A DNA stretch of 64,000 bases from assembly GCF_002803075.1 (NCBI RefSeq), contig NZ_NNBK01000004.1, forward strand, positions 186,001 through 250,000, written 5' to 3'. Below, piece by piece: positions 17,101 through 28,559 of this stretch (positions are counted from its first letter, which is position 1; every line of letters begins with the position of its first letter). Below the pieces are notes generated by a model. It was not told the DNA's origin. It did not search any database and saw nothing but the letters and a program-made list of their open reading frames with translations. Origin of the DNA: Streptomyces sp. CB01373. GTDB taxonomy: Bacteria > Actinomycetota > Actinomycetes > Streptomycetales > Streptomycetaceae. The position numbers and the translations under genes were made by a program.

Positions 17101-18015
17101 TCAGCCGCGCGCCCGCTGGGTGACGGCGATGCAGACGAGCACGGCGACGGCCGTCACGGGGGCGGCCGCTGTGAGGTGCTCGCCGAGCAGCAGCACCGAC
17201 CACACCAGTGTGAGCAGGGGTTGGGCGAGCTGCAACTGGCTCGCCTTGGGGATGCCGACGGCGGCCATGCCCCGGTACCAGACGACCAGCCCGAGGAACT
17301 GCGAGCCCGCCGCCACCCAGAGCAGCCCGGCCACGCTGTGGACGCCCAGCCGCACGGGCTCGTGCGCCAGCGCGAGCGCGGCGGCGGGCACGGTGAGCGG
17401 CAGGCACAGCACCAGCGCCCAGCCGATGACCTGCCAGCCCGGCATGACGCGGGCCAGCCGGCCGCCCTCGGTGTAGCCGGCGGCGCACACCAGCAGGGCG
17501 CCGAACAGGTAGCCGTCCGCGGTGGTCAGCGCGCCGCCGCTCTGCTGCACGGTGAAGGCCACCACGGCCGCCGCGCCCGCCAGCGCCGCCGCCCAGAACG
17601 TGCGCGAGGGGCGGATGCCGAACCGCAGCGCGGAGAGCAGCGCCGTGGTGAGCGGCAGCAGGCCCACGACGACGGCGGCGTGCGCGGTGGTGGAGGTCTC
17701 CAGGGCGAGCGTGGTGAGCAGCGGGAAGCCGAGGACCACTCCGGCGGCCACGACCGCGAGGCCGGGCCAGTGCCGGCGGGCGGGCGGCGGTACGCGCAGC
17801 GCCAGCAGGCAGCCGCCCGCGAGGACGGCGGCGAGCACACTGCGCACGGCCACCAGGGACCAGGGTCCGAAGCCCTCGAGGCCCCAGGCGGTGGCCGGGA
17901 AGGTCAGGGAGAAGGCGACCACGCCGAGGGCCGCCTGCAGGGTGCCGGCGCGCGGCTGGGCCGGGGCGTCCACCGCTATCGGTGTTGCGGCGGTAGCGCT
18001 ACTCTGTGCTCTCAT
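17101..18015 (-). CDS. EamA/DMT-superfamily transporter, 10 transmembrane helices
   Basis: 304 residues, ATG 18015. Ten hydrophobic helices in two five-helix EamA halves can be followed (first about 25-155, second about 165-300). The signature LQLAQPLLTLVWSVLLLGE sits near the end of the second half. Members export amino acids or metabolites across the cytoplasmic membrane. It is divergent from a MocR-type regulator, the usual layout when the regulator controls the transporter. The ATG shares a CATG with the opposing ATG, and a TACGCT -10 lies 5 bases upstream, so the transcript may be leaderless. Confidence 0.9.
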   Translation of the reverse strand: MRAQSSATAATPIAVDAPAQPRAGTLQAALGVVAFSLTFPATAWGLEGFGPWSLVAVRSVLAAVLAGGCLLALRVPPPARRHWPGLAVVAAGVVLGFPLLTTLALETSTTAHAAVVVGLLPLTTALLSALRFGIRPSRTFWAAALAGAAAVVAFTVQQSGGALTTADGYLFGALLVCAAGYTEGGRLARVMPGWQVIGWALVLCLPLTVPAAALALAHEPVRLGVHSVAGLLWVAAGSQFLGLVVWYRGMAAVGIPKASQLQLAQPLLTLVWSVLLLGEHLTAAAPVTAVAVLVCIAVTQRARG

Positions 18016-18026
18016 GCAACAGCGTA
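17993..18026. promoter_or_regulatory. Overlapping divergent leaderless promoters of the EamA and MocR genes
   Basis: On the plus strand TACTCT (18000-18005) lies 8 bases before the ATG at 18014. On the minus strand TACGCT (18026-18021) lies 5 bases before the ATG at 18015. The perfect palindrome GTAGCGCTAC (17993-18002) overlaps the plus-strand -10 and is a candidate MocR site. Each -10 lies inside the opposite gene. Confidence 0.6.
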
Positions 18027-19459
18027 GCAGCGTCGCCGAACTCGCAGAACGGCTGCGACGGGAGCTGGACCGCTACTCACCCGGTGGAAAGCTCCCGTCG
18101 AGCCGGGCCCTCGTCGAGCGGTACCGGGTCAGTCCGGTGACCGTCTCGCGGGCTCTGTCGCAACTGGCGGCCGAGGGCCTGGTGGTCACCCGTCCCGGCG
18201 CCGGTGCCTTCCGCGCGGCGGCGCGCGAGGCGGCCGCTCCCGCCGGGGACACCTCCTGGCAGGAGGTCGCGCTCAGCGCGGACGGCGCCGCCGATCTCGT
18301 GCCGCGCACGGTGGACGCCTCCGGCGTCACGGTGTCGCTGGCCGCCCCGCCGCCGGGCGTGATCGAGTTCAACGGGGGCTATCTGCACCCCTCGTTGCAG
18401 CCCGAGCGGGCCATGGCCGCCGCGCTGTCAAGGGCCGGCCGCCGTCCCGGGGCGTGGGGGCGGCCGCCGCTCGAGGGGCTGCCGGAACTGCGCGAGTGGT
18501 TCGCGCGGGACATCGGCGGACCGGGTGGGACGGTCACCGCCGCCGAGGTCCTGATCACCGCGGGCGGCCAGTCCGCGCTGACCACCGCCCTGCGCGCCCT
18601 GGCCCCGCCCGGCGCGCCGGTGCTGGTCGAGTCGCCCACCTACCCCGGCATGCTGGCCATCGCCCGGTCCTCCGGGCTGCGGCCGGTACCCGTGCCCGTC
18701 GACGCGGACGGGGTGAGACCGGAACTGCTCGCCGACGCGTTCCGGGCCACCGGTGCCCGCGTGTTCGTCTGCCAGCCCCTGTTCCAGAACCCCACCGGCG
18801 CCGTCCTCGCCCCCGACCGGCGCGCACGGGTGCTGCGGACGGCCCGCGAGGCCGGCGCCTTCGTCGTCGAGGACGACTTCGTACGGCGGCTCGCGCACGA
18901 GGACGCCGGTACGCTGCCGCCCCCGCTCGTCGCCGACGACCCGGACGGGGTCGTGGTGCACGTCGGCTCGCTGACCAAGGCCACCGCGCCCAGCTTCCGG
19001 GTGAGCGCGCTGATCGCGCGCGGCCCGGTGCTGGAACGGCTGCGCGCCATCCAGGTCGTCGACACGTTCTTCGTGCCCCGGCCGTTGCAGGAGGCCGCCC
19101 TGGAACTGGTCGGCTCACCCGCCTGGCCGCGCCATCTGCGCACGCTCGCCGCGGAGTTGAGGAGCCGCCGGGAGGCGCTGGCCGGCGCGCTGCGGCAGCA
19201 CCTTCCCGAACTCGCCCTGCCCTGCGTCCCGTCCGGCGGCTACCACCTGTGGCCGCGCCTGCCCGACGGCGCGGACGAGGCCGCCGTGACCGCCGCCGCC
19301 CTGCGCGCGGGTGTCGCGCTCACCCCCGGACGCCCGTACTTCAGCGCCGAACCCCCGGCCGCCCACGTGCGGTTGAGCTTCGCCGCGGTCGGCGGCACGG
19401 CGGAGATCGCCGAGGGCGTGCGCCGCCTGCGGACGGCCTGCGCGGAGGCGCTGCCCTGA
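18014..19459 (+). CDS. MocR/PdxR-type transcriptional regulator (GntR HTH fused to aminotransferase domain)
   Basis: 481 residues. The N-terminal GntR-family winged helix (about 5-75, SRALVERYRVSPVTVSRALSQL) is joined to a class I/II aminotransferase-like domain (about 115-470). The PLP-binding lysine is Lys322 in GSLTKATAPSFR; LITAGGQSALTTALRALA is the phosphate-binding region. MocR regulators bind PLP, and some control pyridoxal, GABA or taurine genes. Here the divergent EamA transporter is the likely target. The two start codons share four bases (CATG). A leaderless transcript is suggested by TACTCT 8 bases upstream. Confidence 0.93.
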   Translation: MQQRSSVAELAERLRRELDRYSPGGKLPSSRALVERYRVSPVTVSRALSQLAAEGLVVTRPGAGAFRAAAREAAAPAGDTSWQEVALSADGAADLVPRTVDASGVTVSLAAPPPGVIEFNGGYLHPSLQPERAMAAALSRAGRRPGAWGRPPLEGLPELREWFARDIGGPGGTVTAAEVLITAGGQSALTTALRALAPPGAPVLVESPTYPGMLAIARSSGLRPVPVPVDADGVRPELLADAFRATGARVFVCQPLFQNPTGAVLAPDRRARVLRTAREAGAFVVEDDFVRRLAHEDAGTLPPPLVADDPDGVVVHVGSLTKATAPSFRVSALIARGPVLERLRAIQVVDTFFVPRPLQEAALELVGSPAWPRHLRTLAAELRSRREALAGALRQHLPELALPCVPSGGYHLWPRLPDGADEAAVTAAALRAGVALTPGRPYFSAEPPAAHVRLSFAAVGGTAEIAEGVRRLRTACAEALP

Positions 19460-19502
19460 CGGACACACCGCCGGGGCACGGACCGCTGGGTCAACGGGGG
19501 TC

Positions 19503-19964
19503 TCAGTCCTCGCGCGCGTAGTCCGTCGTCAGCACCAGGTCCTTCGCCGGGCCGCCCACGCGCCACACCGTGCGCCAGTGCCCGGCGTCCCGGACGGTGA
19601 ACTCGCCCCGGTAGAGATCCGCCGCGCACGGATGCCCGGCCAGGTGCCGCCCGGAGCGCAGGTCCAGGTCGTGGAAGGGCCGCCCGTCCGCGAAGCGCAC
19701 GTCGGCCGTGCCCGGCACGCCCCCGGGCAGGAAGCGCAGTGTCCGCTCGGCGGGCCGGGCCACCCCCTGCCAGACGAACGTGCCGGACTCCCGGTGCAGC
19801 AGCCCGCCGCCGTCCAGGGCGCCGAACACCGTCGTGCCGGTGAACTCCCCGGTCCCGCCGCCCGCCAGATCCCGCACCGACCGCCGCACCCGCCAGGTCC
19901 CGGCCAGGTACGCCAGCACGTCAGGCACCGGCAGAAACCCGCCCCGCGCCGCTCGCTCGCCCAT
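19503..19964 (-). CDS. DUF6314-like protein of unknown function
   Basis: 153 residues from ATG 19964, with a weak GAGCGGG nearby; an upstream in-frame ATG at 20009 falls inside the argC operator and is less likely. The sequence is a beta-rich barrel-like fold: LAYLAGTWRVRRSVRDL at the start, GTTVFGALDGGGLLHRESG in the middle, and FHDLDLRSG plus HPCAADLYRGEFTV later, as in DUF6314. Soluble. No function is established. It is divergent from argC and shares about 90 bases of upstream DNA with it. Confidence 0.7.
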   Translation of the reverse strand: MGERAARGGFLPVPDVLAYLAGTWRVRRSVRDLAGGGTGEFTGTTVFGALDGGGLLHRESGTFVWQGVARPAERTLRFLPGGVPGTADVRFADGRPFHDLDLRSGRHLAGHPCAADLYRGEFTVRDAGHWRTVWRVGGPAKDLVLTTDYARED

Positions 19965-20003
19965 GTCCACCCGCTCACGGTACGACGGCCGCCCTCGATT
20001 CCG

Positions 20004-22228
<2,225 letters not shown>

Positions 22229-22232
<4 letters not shown>

Positions 22233-23137
22233 GCTCCGGAACCACTCGCAAGCACACCGCGCTTCCGAAGGCGCAGATCCTCATCGAGGCGCTGCCCTGG
22301 CTGACCCGGCACCACGGCAAGACCGTCGTCATCAAGTTCGGCGGCAACGCCATGGTGGACGAGGAGCTGAAGGCGGCCTTCGCCCAGGACGTCGTGTTCC
22401 TGCGGCACGCCGGCCTGAGGCCCGTCGTCGTGCACGGCGGCGGCCCCCAGATCAGCCGGGCACTGGACAAGCACGGCATCGTCAGCGAGTTCAAGGCGGG
22501 TCTGCGGGTCACCACCGAAGAGGCCATGGACGTCGTACGGATGGTGCTGGCCGGGCAGGTGCAGCGGGAGCTCGTGGGCCTGCTCAACCAGCACGGGCCG
22601 TTCGCCGTCGGCCTCACCGGCGAGGACGCGCACACCATCACCGCCACCAAGCACACCCCGGAGATCGACGGCGAGCCGGTCGACATCGGGCGGGTGGGCG
22701 AGATCACCCGTATCGACACCGGCGCGATCGAGGCGCTGCTCGCCGACGGCCGTATCCCGGTCGTCTCCTCGATCGCCCGCTCCGAGGACGACGGGCATGT
22801 CTACAACGTCAATGCTGATACGGCGGCTGCGGCACTCGCTGCGGCACTGGGCGCCGAGACCCTCATGGTCCTCACCGACGTCGAGGGCCTCTACGAGGAC
22901 TGGCCGCACTCCGACGAGGTGATCAGCCGCCTGACCGCGAGCGAGCTGGAGAAGCTGCTGCCGGAGCTGTCCTCCGGGATGGTGCCGAAGATGCGGGGCT
23001 GCCTGCACGCGGTGCGCGGCGGAGTGACCACCGCCCGCGTCATCGACGGCCGGGTCCAGCACTCGATCCTGCTGGAGATCTTCACCGACGAGGGCATCGG
23101 CACGATGGTCGTGCCGGACGAACAGGGGGAGTCGTGA
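22229..23137 (+). CDS. argB: Acetylglutamate kinase
   Basis: 302 residues. The amino-acid-kinase fold has KFGGNAM (P-loop-like, about 36-42) and [10 protein letters not shown]. The nucleotide-binding stretch [17 protein letters not shown] and the C-terminal GMVPKM segment are in place. It phosphorylates N-acetylglutamate (step 2). Many actinobacterial ArgBs are arginine-inhibited, and the N-terminal helix preceding the kinase domain fits that type. It overlaps both neighbours by four bases. Confidence 0.98.
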
Positions 23138-24342
23138 GCAACGAGGGCAACCAGGACGTGAGCAACCAGGCACTGGCCGCGCGCTGGCAGGGCGCGCTCA
23201 TGAACAACTACGGCACCCCGCGGCTCGCCCTCGTCCGCGGCGAGGGCGCGAGGCTGTGGGACGCCGACGGCCGGGAGTACGTCGACTTCGTCGGCGGCAT
23301 CGCGGTCAACGCGCTCGGCCACGCCCACCCCGCCGTCGTCGAGGCCGTCGGCCGGCAGATCGCCTCTCTCGGCCACGTCTCCAACCTGTTCATCGCCGAA
23401 CCGCCCGTCGCCCTGGCCGAACGGCTGCTCCAGCTCTTCGGCCGGGACGGCAAGGTGTTCTTCTGCAACTCCGGCGCCGAGGCCAACGAGGGCGCCTTCA
23501 AGATCGGCCGGCTGACGGGCCGCCCGCACATGGTCGCCACCGAGGGCGGCTTCCACGGCCGCACGATGGGCGCCCTCGCGCTCACCGGCCAGCCCGGCAA
23601 GCAGGAGCCGTTCCTGCCGCTGCCCGGCGAGGTCACCCACGTGCCCTACGGGGACGCGCGGGCCCTGGCCGCCGCGGTCACCGAGGAGACCGCCCTCGTC
23701 GTCATCGAGCCCGTCCAGGGCGAGAACGGGGTCGTGGTGCCCCCGCCCGGCTATCTGAAGGCCGCCAGGGCGATCACGGCGGCCACCGGCTCGCTGCTGG
23801 TCCTCGACGAGGTGCAGACCGGCATCGGGCGCACCGGGCACTGGTTCGAGTACCAGGCCCACGAGGGCGTCCTGCCGGACATCGTCACGCTCGCCAAGGG
23901 CCTGGGCGGAGGGCTGCCGCTCGGCGCCACCGTCGCCTTCGGGCGCGCCGCCGACCTGCTCCGGCCCGGTCAGCACGGTACGACCTTCGGCGGCAACCCG
24001 GTCGCCTGCGCCGCCGGACTCGCGGTCCTCGACACGATCGCGGGCGAGGGACTGCTGGAGAACGTCAAGCGGCAGAGCGAGAAGCTGCGCGACGGGATCG
24101 AGTCACTGGACCACCCACTGGTCGCCCACGTCAGGGGCGCGGGCCTGCTGCTGGGTATCGTGCTCACCGAGCCGCGCGCCCCCCAGGCGCAGCAGGCGGC
24201 TCAGGAGGCCGGATTCCTGGTGAACGCGCCCGCCCCCGACGTCGTACGGCTGATGCCGCCGCTGAACCTCGGCGACGACGAGGTGGACGCCTTCCTCGGA
24301 GCGCTGCCCGGCGTCCTGGACGTGGCAAACGGGGACGGATGA
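23134..24342 (+). CDS. argD: Acetylornithine aminotransferase
   Basis: 402 residues from GTG 23134. A class III aminotransferase: the PLP-binding Lys255 is in [10 protein letters not shown], the cofactor phosphate-binding motif is [12 protein letters not shown], and [12 protein letters not shown] and [11 protein letters not shown] flank it. It transaminates N-acetylglutamate semialdehyde (step 4). It overlaps argB (GTGA). A second in-frame GTG at residue 10 is possible but less well placed. Confidence 0.98.
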   Translation: MSNEGNQDVSNQALAARWQGALMNNYGTPRLALVRGEGARLWDADGREYVDFVGGIAVNALGHAHPAVVEAVGRQIASLGHVSNLFIAEPPVALAERLLQLFGRDGKVFFCNSGAEANEGAFKIGRLTGRPHMVATEGGFHGRTMGALALTGQPGKQEPFLPLPGEVTHVPYGDARALAAAVTEETALVVIEPVQGENGVVVPPPGYLKAARAITAATGSLLVLDEVQTGIGRTGHWFEYQAHEGVLPDIVTLAKGLGGGLPLGATVAFGRAADLLRPGQHGTTFGGNPVACAAGLAVLDTIAGEGLLENVKRQSEKLRDGIESLDHPLVAHVRGAGLLLGIVLTEPRAPQAQQAAQEAGFLVNAPAPDVVRLMPPLNLGDDEVDAFLGALPGVLDVANGDG

Positions 24343-24361
24343 TCCGGAGAATGGGACGACG

Positions 24362-24901
24362 ATGAGCCAGGCGCAGAACGGTCAGACCGAGGCCGGGCCG
24401 GCGGTGCCGCAGACCCGCACCGCACGCCACCGCCGGATCGTGGACATCCTCAACCGGCAACCGGTGCGCTCGCAGAGCCAGTTGGCGAAGCTGCTGGCCG
24501 ACGACGGACTGAGCGTCACCCAGGCGACGCTCTCCCGCGACCTGGACGAGCTGAACGCGGTGAAGATCCGCAACACCGACGGCGACCTCATCTACGCGGT
24601 GCCCAGCGAGGGCGGTTTCCGCACTCCGCGCGCACCGCTGGGGGAGTCGGTGAAGGAGGAGCGGATGCGGCGGCTCTCGCAGGAGCTGCTGATCTCGGCG
24701 GAGGCCTCCGCGAACCTCGTGGTCCTGCGCACGCCTCCGGGTGCGGCGCAGTTCCTCGCCTCGGCCATCGACCAGGCCGAGCTGCACGACATCCTGGGGA
24801 CCATCGCCGGCGACGACACGCTGCTGCTGATCAGCCGGGACCCCACGGGGGGACAGGCGCTGGCGGACCACCTGCTGAGGCTGGCCCAGAACGGCCAGTG
24901 A
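24362..24901 (+). CDS. argR: Arginine repressor
   Basis: 179 residues. The N-terminal winged helix (about 20-90, [24 protein letters not shown], then [12 protein letters not shown]) binds ARG boxes. The C-terminal domain (about 105-175) carries the arginine-binding [12 protein letters not shown] motif and hexamerises. It lies 19 bases after argD, and as last gene of the operon it is co-repressed with it. The ARG boxes before argC and argG are its expected targets here. The family length is about 155, so there is a longer than usual N-terminal tail. Confidence 0.97.
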   Translation: MSQAQNGQTEAGPAVPQTRTARHRRIVDILNRQPVRSQSQLAKLLADDGLSVTQATLSRDLDELNAVKIRNTDGDLIYAVPSEGGFRTPRAPLGESVKEERMRRLSQELLISAEASANLVVLRTPPGAAQFLASAIDQAELHDILGTIAGDDTLLLISRDPTGGQALADHLLRLAQNGQ

Positions 24902-24925
24902 GCCCGGCGCGGGTCCCGCCGGTCC

Positions 24926-25726
24926 TCAGCCGAGACGGGCGGCGAGGCCGTGCGTGCACCTGACCTCGTCGCCCGCCGTGATCAGCAGCGCCTCCACGTC
25001 CGGCAGCGACTCCAGCCAGGCCAGGCCCTCGCGGGAGCCCATGGCGAACGCGGCCGTCGCCCAGCAGTCCGCCCAGGTCAGGCTAGGGGCGACCACGGTG
25101 ACCGCGACCAGGTCGGTGACCGCCGACCTGCCGGTGCGCGGATCGACGATGTGCGCACCGCGCTCGGCCGTGCCCGACGTCGCCACCGCCAGCTCGCTGG
25201 TGCCCGCGGCGGAGACCACCGCCGCGAGTCCACCGGGGCGCAGCGGGTCCGAGACACCCACGCGCCACGGCCGGTGCGCCTCGGGCGAGCCGAGCAACTG
25301 CACGTCCCCGCCGCCGTTGACGCTGACCCCGCTCACCCCCGCCGCCGCGATCCGCCGGGCGGCCCGTTCGGCGGCCCAGCCCTTGACGATCCCGGTCGGA
25401 TCCAGGCTGCCCTCGTAGCGCAGGCTGAACCAGCCCTCGCTGACGCGTTCGGCCTCGGCGCCCAGTTCGAGCACCTCGGCGACGTCGGGGTCGCACTCCG
25501 CGACGGTGAGCTCGCCGCGCGCCAGGCGGGAGAGCTGGCTGTCGTCGCGGTAGGTGCTGAACACCTCGTCGGCGCGGTGCAGTTCGGCGACCGCCTCGTC
25601 CAGTGCCGCCGCCACCGCGTCGGACCGGCCGCCGCGTACGTCGAAGGAGAAGACGGTCCCCATGACCTCCTCCGCGTGCCGCACGGCGGCGGGACTCCCG
25701 GCCGGCCCGGACGCGGCCTCAGCCAC
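24926..25726 (-). CDS. FAD:protein FMN transferase (ApbE family)
   Basis: 266 residues from GTG 25726, overlapping the stop of the preceding FMN-binding gene by 8 bases. Family motifs are MGTVFSFDV, DPTGIVKGWAAE, VNGGGDVQL and the metal/FAD site HIVDPRTGRS. ApbE attaches FMN covalently to the Thr of a D-(S/T)-GAT-type motif on exported flavoproteins, and such motifs occur in both FMN-binding proteins of this cluster. There is no signal peptide or lipobox at the N-terminus, unlike many ApbE proteins. Either the start is wrong or flavinylation occurs before export. It is the last gene of the apparent five-gene electron-transfer operon. Confidence 0.92.
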   Translation of the reverse strand: MAEAASGPAGSPAAVRHAEEVMGTVFSFDVRGGRSDAVAAALDEAVAELHRADEVFSTYRDDSQLSRLARGELTVAECDPDVAEVLELGAEAERVSEGWFSLRYEGSLDPTGIVKGWAAERAARRIAAAGVSGVSVNGGGDVQLLGSPEAHRPWRVGVSDPLRPGGLAAVVSAAGTSELAVATSGTAERGAHIVDPRTGRSAVTDLVAVTVVAPSLTWADCWATAAFAMGSREGLAWLESLPDVEALLITAGDEVRCTHGLAARLG

Positions 25727-26555
25727 CGGCCTTGTCCAGTGCCGACTGGAGCGACTTCTTGTAGCCGCCGCTGGTGTACGTGGCTCCGGAGACGGTGTCG
25801 ATGTTCGCGCTCTGCGCGGTCACGGCCTCCTGGTTGAGCTTGGGCACGGCCAGTTCGCTCTTCTGGCCGCTGAGCCCGCCCTGCGGTGCCTGTACGGCCT
25901 CGGCCTTGGTGATCCTGCCGTCGGTGACCGTGATCCGGACCTGCACCGGGCCGTAATCGGTCTGGGCGGTCTCGCCCGTGACGGTACGGGCCTGGGCGGC
26001 TCCCGAACCGGCGGCCCCCGAGGAGGACGAACCTGACGGCGCACCGGACGAGGAACCGGACGGCGCGCCGGAGGACGAGCCGGACGGCGCACCGCTCGCC
26101 GTCATCCTGTCCAGTGCCGACTGGAGCGACTTCTTGTAGCCGCCGCTGGTGTACGTGGCTCCGGAGACGGTGTCGATGTTCGCGCTCTGCGCGGTCACGG
26201 CCTCCTGGTTGAGCTTGGGCACGGCCAGTTCGCTCTTCTGGCCGCTGACCCCGCCCTGCGGCGCCCGCACGGCCTCGGCCTTGGTGATCCTGCCGTCGCT
26301 GACGGTCAGCCGTACCTGCACGTCGCCGTACTCGGTCCGGGCCACGTCGCCCGTGACGGACTGCGTGCCCGTCCGCTGTGCGCCGCTGCCGCCCTGCGGT
26401 GCCTCCTGGGCCGCCGCGGTCTGCTGCGGCGCCGCGCCGGCCGCCGAGGCGGAGGCGGGGTCCGAGGCCGGCTTCAGTGACAGCAGCAGCACGATGCCGG
26501 ACACGGTCGCGGCGCCGGCCAGCACGGCACGTCGGATGGGATGGCTCTTCCTCAT
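25719..26555 (-). CDS. Exported protein with two FMN-binding (flavinylation) domains
   Basis: 278 residues. An RR-containing N-terminal hydrophobic segment (about 8-28) serves as signal anchor. Two FMN_bind domains follow (about 65-150 and 190-276), each ending in DTVSGATYTSGGYKKSLQSALD. The expected flavinylated threonines are Thr134 and Thr259. The linker between them is three Gly-Ala-Pro-Ser-Gly-Ser-Ser repeats. The domain 3' halves are identical over 140 bp, a recent duplication. In the family, FMN attached to this Thr carries electrons outside the membrane. The gene sits between the first ferric-reductase gene and apbE. Confidence 0.92.
   Translation of the reverse strand: MRKSHPIRRAVLAGAATVSGIVLLLSLKPASDPASASAAGAAPQQTAAAQEAPQGGSGAQRTGTQSVTGDVARTEYGDVQVRLTVSDGRITKAEAVRAPQGGVSGQKSELAVPKLNQEAVTAQSANIDTVSGATYTSGGYKKSLQSALDRMTASGAPSGSSSGAPSGSSSGAPSGSSSSGAAGSGAAQARTVTGETAQTDYGPVQVRITVTDGRITKAEAVQAPQGGLSGQKSELAVPKLNQEAVTAQSANIDTVSGATYTSGGYKKSLQSALDKAGG
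25734..25873. repeat. 140-bp perfect direct repeat, proximal copy (FMN domain 2)
   Basis: Identical base for base to 26109-26248, 375 bp away. It covers the flavinylation motif and flanking helix of each FMN-binding domain. Confidence 0.95.
26109..26248. repeat. 140-bp perfect direct repeat, distal copy (FMN domain 1)
   Basis: Partner of 25734-25873. Synonymous positions are identical too, so the match reflects recent duplication or gene conversion rather than protein-level selection. Confidence 0.95.
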
Positions 26556-26628
26556 CGCCGATGAGCTCCTGAATTCCGTGAGTCCCGTAAGTCCTGTGGT
26601 GTCCGCGGACGTTCCGCGGGCCCGTCGC

Positions 26629-28011
26629 TCACATCTCGAACGACTCGTGATGGATACGGCGGGCGGGGACTCCCGCGCCGCGCAGTGCCTCGTACACCGA
26701 CTGCGCGAACCCGGGCGGGCCGCACATGAAGACGTCGTGGCGGTCGATGTCGGCGATCTTGCGGCGCAGCGACTCGGCGGAGATGTCGGGGCGTTCCCCG
26801 TCCGGGCTGTTCACCGCGTACATCAGCCGGGCGCCGCGCTCGTCGGCGATCTTCGCCAACTCGCCCCACAGGGCCAGCTCCTGGGTGCTGTTGGCCCGGT
26901 ACAGCAGGGTGATGTCACCGGCCGCGCCGGGCAGCGTCTCGAACAGCGCCCGCATCGGCGTGATGCCCACCCCGCCCGCCACCAGCAGCACCTTGCCGCG
27001 GCTGCGCCGGGACGCGGTGAGCGCGCCGTACGGTCCCTCCGCCCACACCCGGGTGCCGGGGGTGAGTTCGCGCAGCCCGGCGCTGTGGTCGCCGATCGCC
27101 TTGACGGTGATGCGCAGCAGGCCGGGGCGGGGCGCCGCCGACAGCGAGTACGGGTGGGAGGAGAACCGCATGCCCGGCGCCAGGAACCGCCAGCGGAAGA
27201 ACTGCCCGGCCTCCGCGCCCATCCGGTGCAGCTTGTGGCCGGCGATCAGCACCGACACGATGCCCGGCGCCTCCTCGATGACCGCCTCCACCCGCATGCG
27301 GTGGCGCAGGTTCAGCCGGATCGGGGTGATGATCCGGTACCAGAGCACCAGCGCGGTCACCACGCCGTACAGGCCGTACCAGGAGGTCCTGGCGACCGGC
27401 TCCACGGCGAAGTCGTTGCCGGTGGTGATCTGGTGCCAGAACGTCAGGAACACCGCGGCGTAGGTGAACAGGTGCACGTGGTACCACGTGTCGTACGGCA
27501 TCCGGCGGCGCACCGGGCCGATCGAGACCAGTCCGATGACCACCAGCAGACCGGTGCCGATCGCGGCCTTGCCCATGTCGGGCAGCTGCTCCACGGACTC
27601 CACGGTCTGCCCCACGATGTCGCCGAGGGACTTGCCGCCGAGCAGCGCGTACCCCCACATGGTGAGGAAGACGTGCGCGAGGACCAGGCAGAGCGTGTAC
27701 CGGCCGGTCATGGCGTGCCAGCGCGCGACCCGGTCGGAGCCCACCCGCCGCTCCAGGGCGGGCACCCGCGCCATCTGGAGCACGACCAGCGCCATCAGGT
27801 AACCGGCGAGCAGGCCGGTGATCCGGCCCGCGTTCAGTACCCTCCCGGCGGTGCCGTCGATGGACGGGGTGTTCGTCCACCACAGCCAGATGACGCCGGC
27901 CGCGCCCGCCCAGACGGCGGCCAGCAGCAGGACGGCGGGGGAGCGGCGCGGCCGGATGCGGCGCATCGTCTGGCGCCGGGCGGCGCGGCCGCCTGCGAGC
28001 GTGGTGGTCAC
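26629..28011 (-). CDS. Ferric-reductase-like flavocytochrome (FAD/NAD oxidoreductase with heme transmembrane domain)
   Basis: 460 residues from GTG 28011, GGAGG upstream. Six or more transmembrane helices (about 25-225) carry candidate heme-ligating histidines: WHAMTGRY, LAHVFLTM and YHVHLFTYAAVFLTFWHQ. The cytoplasmic FNR-like part has an FAD-binding PYSLS motif, GEPYG-like WAEGPYG, and an NAD-binding stretch LVAGGVGITPMRALFE, and ends with CGPPGFAQ and a conserved ESFEM tail. It would pass NAD(P)H electrons through FAD and heme to the outer face. It is paired with the two-domain FMN protein 73 bases downstream. A close paralogue lies at 28560-29912. Confidence 0.9.
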   Translation of the reverse strand: MTTTLAGGRAARRQTMRRIRPRRSPAVLLLAAVWAGAAGVIWLWWTNTPSIDGTAGRVLNAGRITGLLAGYLMALVVLQMARVPALERRVGSDRVARWHAMTGRYTLCLVLAHVFLTMWGYALLGGKSLGDIVGQTVESVEQLPDMGKAAIGTGLLVVIGLVSIGPVRRRMPYDTWYHVHLFTYAAVFLTFWHQITTGNDFAVEPVARTSWYGLYGVVTALVLWYRIITPIRLNLRHRMRVEAVIEEAPGIVSVLIAGHKLHRMGAEAGQFFRWRFLAPGMRFSSHPYSLSAAPRPGLLRITVKAIGDHSAGLRELTPGTRVWAEGPYGALTASRRSRGKVLLVAGGVGITPMRALFETLPGAAGDITLLYRANSTQELALWGELAKIADERGARLMYAVNSPDGERPDISAESLRRKIADIDRHDVFMCGPPGFAQSVYEALRGAGVPARRIHHESFEM

Positions 28012-28084
28012 GGTTCCTCCGTGGACGGAATCAAGGGGGGCATGGTCCCTTGGCCCTGGAATACGTGCCACGACGGCCCCGCGT

Positions 28085-28552
28085 TCAGCGTCCGGACGAG
28101 GTTCGGCGCCCGGCCGTGTCCAGCGCGGACTGGAGCGAGCGGCGGTATCCGTCACTGGTGTACGTCGCCCCCGAGACGGTGTCGATGTCCGCGCTCTGCG
28201 CCGTCAGCGCCTCCCCGCGCAGCCGCGGGATGGCGTAGCCGCTGATCTCACGGTCCCGGGAGTTGCCGGAGGGCCGGGCGAGCGCGGTCACGTCGGTGAT
28301 CCGGCCGTCGACGAGCGTGACCCGCACCTGGACCGGACCCCACCGGGTCCGCACCGTCTCACCGGTGACGGCCCTCGTACCGCCGGCCGCGCCGGACGAG
28401 CTCGAACCGCCGGACGGGGCCGGCGCGGGGTCCGCGGCGATCCGCGGCGGCGTGTGCGGCTTGAGCGACAGCAGCATCACCAGCCCGGAGACGGTGGCGG
28501 CGCCCGCCAGCACGACGCGGCGCAGCGGACGGTTCTTCCTCAACGCGTGCAA
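28085..28552 (-). CDS. Exported single-domain FMN-binding (flavinylation) protein
   Basis: 155 residues if started at TTG 28552, supported by a GAGG five bases upstream. The homologous start of its sister gene corresponds instead to TTG 28543, so the first three residues are uncertain. A basic N-terminus and hydrophobic segment (about 11-30) anchor it. After a Pro/Ser linker there is one FMN_bind domain with IDTVSGATYTSDG, flavinylation Thr130. It lacks the QKSELAVPKLNQ stretch exactly conserved in the sister and has RDREISGYAIPRLRG instead. It lies 7 bases after the second ferric reductase. Confidence 0.88.
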   Translation of the reverse strand: MHALRKNRPLRRVVLAGAATVSGLVMLLSLKPHTPPRIAADPAPAPSGGSSSSGAAGGTRAVTGETVRTRWGPVQVRVTLVDGRITDVTALARPSGNSRDREISGYAIPRLRGEALTAQSADIDTVSGATYTSDGYRRSLQSALDTAGRRTSSGR

Positions 28553-28559
28553 CGGGGCC

